NCBI GenBank assembly: GCA_920105625.2
Contig: OV050031.1
Span: 227,960,194 to 228,024,193 of the forward strand
Length of the DNA stretch: 64,000 bases
Origin: Clusia tigrina
Taxonomy: Eukaryota; Arthropoda; Insecta; Diptera; Clusiidae
Direction: 5' to 3'
Both the position numbers and the translations under genes were made by a program. This document shows, in pieces, positions 59,385-64,000 of the stretch. Positions within the stretch are counted from its first letter, which is position 1. Every line of letters starts with the position of its first letter. A model generated the notes under the pieces. It was not told the origin of the DNA. It worked only from the letters and a program-made list of their open reading frames with translations, and ran no database searches.

Positions 59385-60600
59385 GGCTGCAACAGAAACC
59401 TATGTCCCGGAACCCTTATTAGGCGTACCCTTAAAACGGTACTGATATCATTTAAAGCTGCCCGACAGTCCTGAGCAACCTTTGATTTCAGTGTCACCGA
59501 GTTCATTGACTGCCTGTTCAAATCGGGATAGAGCGACATGTAATCGATGAAGTTGGGGACAGGTGGTAATTTGTACAATCGTCCTGCCATGTCTTTGAGG
59601 ATATTTATAATGGTCTTTGTTAAGGCGTGTCTACTTAAGTTGACGGCGACCTCCTTTATGGCTAGGACCTCTGCTTGATAAACACTGCAATGGTCGGGGA
59701 GACGGAAGGAAAGCTCCAGTCCCAGTTCTTTTGAGAAAACTCCAAAGCCGACTCTATCGTCAAGTTTGGAGCCGGTGTAGAGATTCAGATCTCCCCTTCT
59801 CCATGGCATGATTGTTTGCCACTCTCTTCTCTCTTCTAGACGGAATAAGTGTCTGGAAGTGCCTAAGAAAGTTCAGATCAGATATAGAGTGGTCAATGTG
59901 CTGGATGAAACTACTCCAGGTATGCACGAAAATCGAGTGACCAATCTGCCGATCATGCCATGACGCCGTACATTTCAGCCTTAGCGCTGATGCGGCGGCC
60001 AGCTGTTTCCCTAGCAGCTCTAGTGTAGGTGGGTTGAGTATCACTTCTAATGCTTTAGTTGGAGTGGTCCGTAAAGCACCAGAAATACACAGAAAGGTCG
60101 TTCTTTGAACCTTGCTCAGAAGCTTCAAATAGCTATGTTTCTGAGTGACTGGCCACCATACCAGTATTCCATATAGCAACATAGGTCTGACCACAGAGAT
60201 GTACAGCCAGTGCATAATTCGTCGGGACCTGATTCCGACCGCTTTTTTACACGTGTACAAAGAGCAATATTGGCCTTCCTAGATTAGATTTATTTAAAGG
60301 TGTTATACACTGCGACCTGAAAGATCTATCGTGATGCCACTAACACTTGGCCTTCCTAACTCTTTCCTCAATATTGGGTTTCCAGGTACGGTTCCTATTT
60401 AGTACTAGTCCCAAATATTTGACTGTCTCCTTCAATGGAATTTCTACACCTATGTATATTAGCGGAGAGACCAAACTGACTGATATATTTTCAACATCAG
60501 TGTAAATTTCAGAAAAAAATCTGGTGGAAGGTTGAGGGTCAATGCTACATTGGATGACAAGACTCGATGAAACATTATGGTATTCTGCATATAACAAACA
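59385..60600 (-). pseudogene. Loa-like ORF2: RT thumb and RNase H, decayed
   Basis: Minus strand: VKYLGLVLNRNRTWKPNIEE (after the RT palm), an interrupting 66-bp insert, RRIMHWLYISVVRPMLLYGI, CISGALRTTPTKALEVILNP and PTLELLGKQLAAASALRLK (thumb). Then come LNLYTGSKLDDRVGFGVFSK (the TDGS Asp lost), PDHCSVYQAEVLAIKEVAVN (catalytic Glu kept), and LIRVPGH, where it stops. The palm with YADD is absent on the 5' side. Confidence 0.85.
60281..60346 (-). mobile_element. 66-bp Loa-like 3' tail insertion
   Basis: TTGGCCTTCCT occurs at 60270-60280 and again at 60347-60357, an exact 11-bp target duplication. Between them the minus strand reads ATCACGATAGATCTTTCAGG, TCGCAGTGTATAACACC, TTTAAATAAATCTAATCT: only the last bases of a Loa-like element with its tail. 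It is an extreme 5' truncation. Confidence 0.9.
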
Positions 60601-62224
60601 AGTACAACGTTAAAATAGTTCTTGATCTGTAAACTCTGATCTGAAGAGCTGAGTGCTCATGCAGGAACTCCGCTACTTACTCGTAACCACTCTTCCGAAC
60701 GATCGGGATCATGTTAGTGGAAATATAGCACACTATTCCGTTCGTTTGTTCGAACTCAATTCACTCTGACCTAAATGGTGATGTCTGCACCCAGCTTAAC
60801 ACATTCGCATACACTGTTAGTCTATGTACTTATATAAAACAAGTACATAGACTCGTATAAATGAGGGTATATAAAGAGAACAAATAAATAATTGCAAAAT
60901 TACCGATAAAATTAAACTTACATTAAATCAAATAAAATAAAAACGGTTTTTTGTGACACGCGAAATTTATGCGCAATAATAAACAGAAGTGAATAACACA
61001 CTTTATCCAACTAATTCCGCAAAATGAGTAATGACTCTGGATGGGAACTTTATTAACCATGAAATAATTCAGGAAGCCTTTTGTTTTTATTTGCATGCAA
61101 ATGGCGGAGAATGAAACTGGTGCGGAGGCATTCCACGCTGCACTTTGATGCGTGGGCAGAGCGAAAAAATAATCACGGCGGCCCGGCCACAAAAGCCATA
61201 ATTGCTAAATTTTTCAATTTTAATGCTGTTTTTTGCCGTTTTTTTCTATAAATAAATTTGCATGCATTCAAATGGTGTAAATATTTTTTATGGTTTTAAC
61301 CGCCACACTCACCCCACCCCACCCCATTACGCGCAGCACATTTTAGAGAATTTTGTATACAAAGCAACCGCGCAACCACAAAGTGCGGTGTAAATGAAAT
61401 ATTTTGGCGGTTTAATGTTTGTATTTGCGGCTATTTCAGTTAACTGTAACTCACACATGCATGTTTACGCATTACCGCCAACACACACACTCTCACTTGC
61501 GCCGGCACGAATGCATTTCATTAGCCATTTAAAGTAGCTCCTTTCCTACATTTATTTGCACAATTAAGTTTAATAATTTGTAATACTGTGGCTAGCGATC
61601 CGGCACTTGCACACGCACGAGCACCCTGTCCCGTAGTCACCCCACAAGCAGCCACATGGCAGGCTGGGCTACATCCTGCACACTCGCACTGCTGTGTTCC
61701 TACCAAGCGACTGTGTAACTGGTGCGCACATTGGCCCCAATCACTAATTTCCCTTTGTGCTGGGGGGAAAATGAGCGCAGTGGAGGGAGTTTTTAATATA
61801 TTTATTTATTTATTAAGTGAAAAACAATAATAAAACTTTTAGTTTTGGTAAAAATGGAGCCCTGGTGCTCGTGGCTGGGATCCCTTTTATGACGGTTTAA
61901 TTGCGAGTTAGTGCTTAATTAATTCCCACAAAGGCAGACGCAACTGTTGCACTGACAATGGCGTTAGTTAAATTGCTTTATAAACTAACTGAGAGTATGT
62001 TAAATCCATTCTTTTGGCATTTCAAATTAGTGTCCTATACTTAAATGGTTAATTTATATGTCTGTTCTTTTCCGGGTCATTTCGCGAAGCTGGGACGTTT
62101 CCAGGCACAAAGCTAGGAAATGCATTTGTAGTTGAAGGCTGTGGAATTAAGTTATTCTCCCCTTGATCTGTGAATGATATGTAATGTAATAGTAAATGAG
62201 TAATGTAATCGTAAAGACTTTAGC
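60601..62224. other. No gene recognised; unique AT-rich DNA
   Basis: A 12-bp fold-back (GTCTATGTACTT / AAGTACATAGAC) at about 60821-60853 and a CACCCCACCCCACCCCA run at 61310-61325; otherwise nothing seen. Confidence 0.5.
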
Positions 62225-62229
62225 TTATT

Positions 62230-63066
62230 TGTTACGTAATTGCCTTACAGACAATTTTTACGAAGCTCAATACTTGGATTCGTATCGCTGGATTGTGTAA
62301 TAAGCAAACAGTTCCCTCTTCAGTTAGAGCAATTGGTTTTATTAGTATTCGTCTAACTTACTATTGCTTTCAAGAGTTTGCTCGCTTCTCACACTGCGTC
62401 TAGAAGTGTCCTTCAGTTAGTCAGTTGTTGCACCACAATGTTTTACTTACATCTGCTTCAACTGCCCTTGCTAGCACGAAGTCGGCCCTGCGACGATAAC
62501 TTGTTTACTCTCCATTGCTAACACCAGAGTATACAGATTAAAGAAACTTAAACGTCAAACGGAAATGCAGTGAAATAAAACAGACGGACGTTGTACATGA
62601 ATCCACTAAAAATTGTATTGAATCAACTCAGAATCGTGGTGAATCCACTCAGAATCGTGGTGAATCCACTCAAAATCGTGGTGTGTCCGCTGCGGACGCT
62701 GGCAGCGAAAAAGAGTATCTTTTCTCTGTGTTCTCTGGCTAACACGACGCTCACACTGCTTGCTGCCACTCCCAGGATTCGATTATAGTCACTTGTACTG
62801 CCACTGGTTAACTGATCTGCTATTACGATGTTCACTTTTGGCTACGCTCACTGTTCCACTGCTGCTGCTACTACTTCTTCACTTGTTCACTTTCACTTAT
62901 TTACTGATCCCGATGTCTCGTGTGCAGTCGCTTACTTCACACGAGGACCCCAACCAGCCTCCGAACAAAGCTTCGCATGCCTTCTCACGTTTAAATTCTC
63001 AGGGGTTGAAATCGATGTTCACCCTTCAACCATCAACCAATCAGATGGCGTATTGATTTCGTGACA
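62230..63066 (-). mobile_element. Solo LTR, family A (837 bp), inverted, with nested hAT-type element
   Basis: On the minus strand it starts TGTCACGAAATCAATACGCC and ends GGCAATTACGTAACA. TTAT lies just outside the right end (63067) and, one base off, at the left (62225-62228). All landmarks of family A are present, and the hAT-type element is at the same LTR position as in the copy at 30925. Confidence 0.88.
62525..62737 (-). mobile_element. Small non-autonomous hAT-type element (213 bp)
   Basis: Ends CAGAGTATACAGATTAAAGA and, complement of the other end, CAGAGAACACAGAGAAAAGA. Perfect 8-bp target duplication GCTAACAC at 62517-62524 and 62738-62745. Inside are four copies of a 20-bp GAATCNNCTCAGAATCGTGGT-type repeat, against two in the copy at 31311. 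No coding capacity; it would depend on an hAT transposase elsewhere. Confidence 0.92.
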
Positions 63067-63260
63067 TTATCTTACACCATATTAATTATGACTGCAATGG
63101 GCTCGGGAATGAGTACGAGCTACTGAAACTGTCAAAGCGAAAGAGATATTTTTTGTTTAGACAGAAGCCTTTTTGAGACCAAGCCTGGGATAGGATTTGA
63201 ACCTAAGACCCTCTGAATGCGATCCTGGCACGCTTGCCACTAGACCACAGTGGGCGGCTA
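63067..63260 (-). mobile_element. tRNA-derived SINE, copy with a different head
   Basis: The minus strand begins GCCGCCCACTGTGGTCTAGT GGCAAGC (A-box TGGTCTAGTGG) and has GGTCTTAGGTTCAAATCC (B-box GGTTCAAATCC), near-tRNA in form. The body, TTGGTCTCAAAAAGGCTTCT, CTCTTTCGCTTTGACAG, TAGCTCGTACTCATTCCCG, CATTGCAGTCATAATTAAT, ATGGTGTAAGATAAT, aligns with the SINE at 63622. The tail is cut by the family A LTR. Confidence 0.7.
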
Positions 63261-63540
63261 ATCGTAAAGTAAAAGGCAATAGTTTCATATGAGGAACATA
63301 ATAAAAGCGAGGAGAGAAATTTGAGTGCCTCAGATATATAATTCCTCTGTTTTGATTTCATTAAGCCAAACTTCTTATAACTAATAACATTATTTACTCA
63401 ATTTGCTTTTATTTTTCGACAATATAACACATGAGAACAAAACTTAGGTGCCACTTTTAAAGCAGATAGGGAGGTAATGCTCCCTCCTATCTGGGTTGAT
63501 ATTCGTATATTATCTTTTTTATGTGGATCTCTAGTTTAGT

Positions 63541-64000
63541 GCAGTTCTTGGTATAGGGAATTTCCATCATTGATTTTTCTCTCTTTAAATCCTTCATTAT
63601 CTTATTCCATTTATTCATGGCACTGCTGACCTCCGTCATCTAATGGTAGACTCACACCCGGGAGGTCGAGGGTTCGAATAATGCGCCGAGGATGGTCTCA
63701 AAAAGGCTTCTTTCTAAAATCTCTTTATCTTCCAGGCAAAGGCCTTAGCTGCTGCTACTCATTCCTTCAACCCCTTGCAGACAGAATTGATTATGGTGCA
63801 AGGTATAATAATAATAAAACTTCTCATTCCAATCAAAGCTGGTCTGGGTATGCTCTAAACTGCTCAATACTCTATCGGCGAGAAACTCTGTTACTCTGTT
63901 GCTAATGTGGGTACCGGGACAATAGGGACATGAAGGCAACGAAATGGCGGACTCCTTGGCAAAGAGAGGCACAGGCACTCCCTTCATAGATCCAGAACCC
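63541..64000 (+). pseudogene. 5'-truncated Loa-like RNase H, copy of the 58-kb element
   Basis: From CAGTTCTTGGTATAGGGAA to the window edge the sequence is an inverted, roughly 98% identical copy of 58430-57970, including the nested SINE. It reads LVWVCSKLLNTLSARNSVTL, then GHEGNEMADSLAKRGTG-like sequence. It starts abruptly, as a 5'-truncated retrotransposed copy would, and continues beyond the window. Confidence 0.85.
63622..63820 (+). mobile_element. tRNA-derived SINE, copy 2
   Basis: Same sequence as copy 1 with few changes (GCGCCGAGG for GCGTCGAGG; AAAAAGGC for AAAACGGC). A-box and B-box are conserved. It was most likely carried along inside the retroelement copy rather than inserted independently, since the flanks are also identical. 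Confidence 0.75.

Noticed and set aside
63181..63260. Functional tRNA gene on the minus strand
   Set aside because: A and B boxes are good, but the sequence continues into a SINE body and the acceptor stem does not pair well; it is a SINE head.

Overview
This window is non-coding, repeat-rich nuclear DNA from an insect, most probably a higher (brachyceran) fly. The evidence is its AT-rich, intron- or intergenic-like sequence and a transposon set typical of flies: Loa/R1-like, Jockey-like and RTE-like non-LTR retrotransposons, mariner, Ty3/gypsy-like LTRs with ATAT target duplications, and GGTTAG-type tails. A tephritid fruit fly is plausible, but that is inference. There is no operon structure, rRNA or functional tRNA, and no complete host protein gene was found.

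Layout. 0-1 kb: decayed reading frames of an unknown coiled-coil protein (minus strand), followed by a short solo LTR. 1.5-1.9 kb: a 188-bp duplication. 5.9-7.3 kb: a dead mariner transposase with a 70-bp internal tandem expansion, next to a solo LTR (family B, 512 bp, ATAT flanks). 11.8-13.7 kb: about 100 copies of an 18-bp minisatellite with higher-order structure. 19.6-20.4 kb: ends of a Loa-like and a Jockey-like element. 21.4-25.3 kb and 30.1-31.8 kb: LTRs of families A and B, including an internally deleted LTR element that has taken in a gag-like reading frame, and a solo LTR carrying a small hAT-type element. 34.2-36.8 kb: a Jockey-like RT relic and a possible LTR. 42-45 kb: a possible host exon, then a 5'-truncated RTE-like element with a clear 12-bp target duplication. 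46.5-60.6 kb: many Loa-like remains on both strands, with nested insertions and internal tandem amplifications. 62.2-64.0 kb: another family A LTR with the same hAT-type insert, a tRNA-derived SINE, and an inverted near-identical copy of a piece found at 58 kb.

How the parts relate. Insertion order can be read in several places: SINE into a Loa-like RNase H; family A LTR into a SINE tail; hAT-type element into the family A LTR before that LTR spread; an R1-like 3' end into a Loa-like element; a 66-bp retroelement tail into another Loa-like element. Two possible host exons on the plus strand (42033-42205 and 56290-56449) are weakly supported and not identified. If real, the region between them would be intron.

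The main results of the hunt are the nested hAT/LTR pair, the SINE family with two different tRNA-like heads, four perfect fold-back hairpins of 18-24 bp arms, and independent tandem amplifications inside dead transposons.
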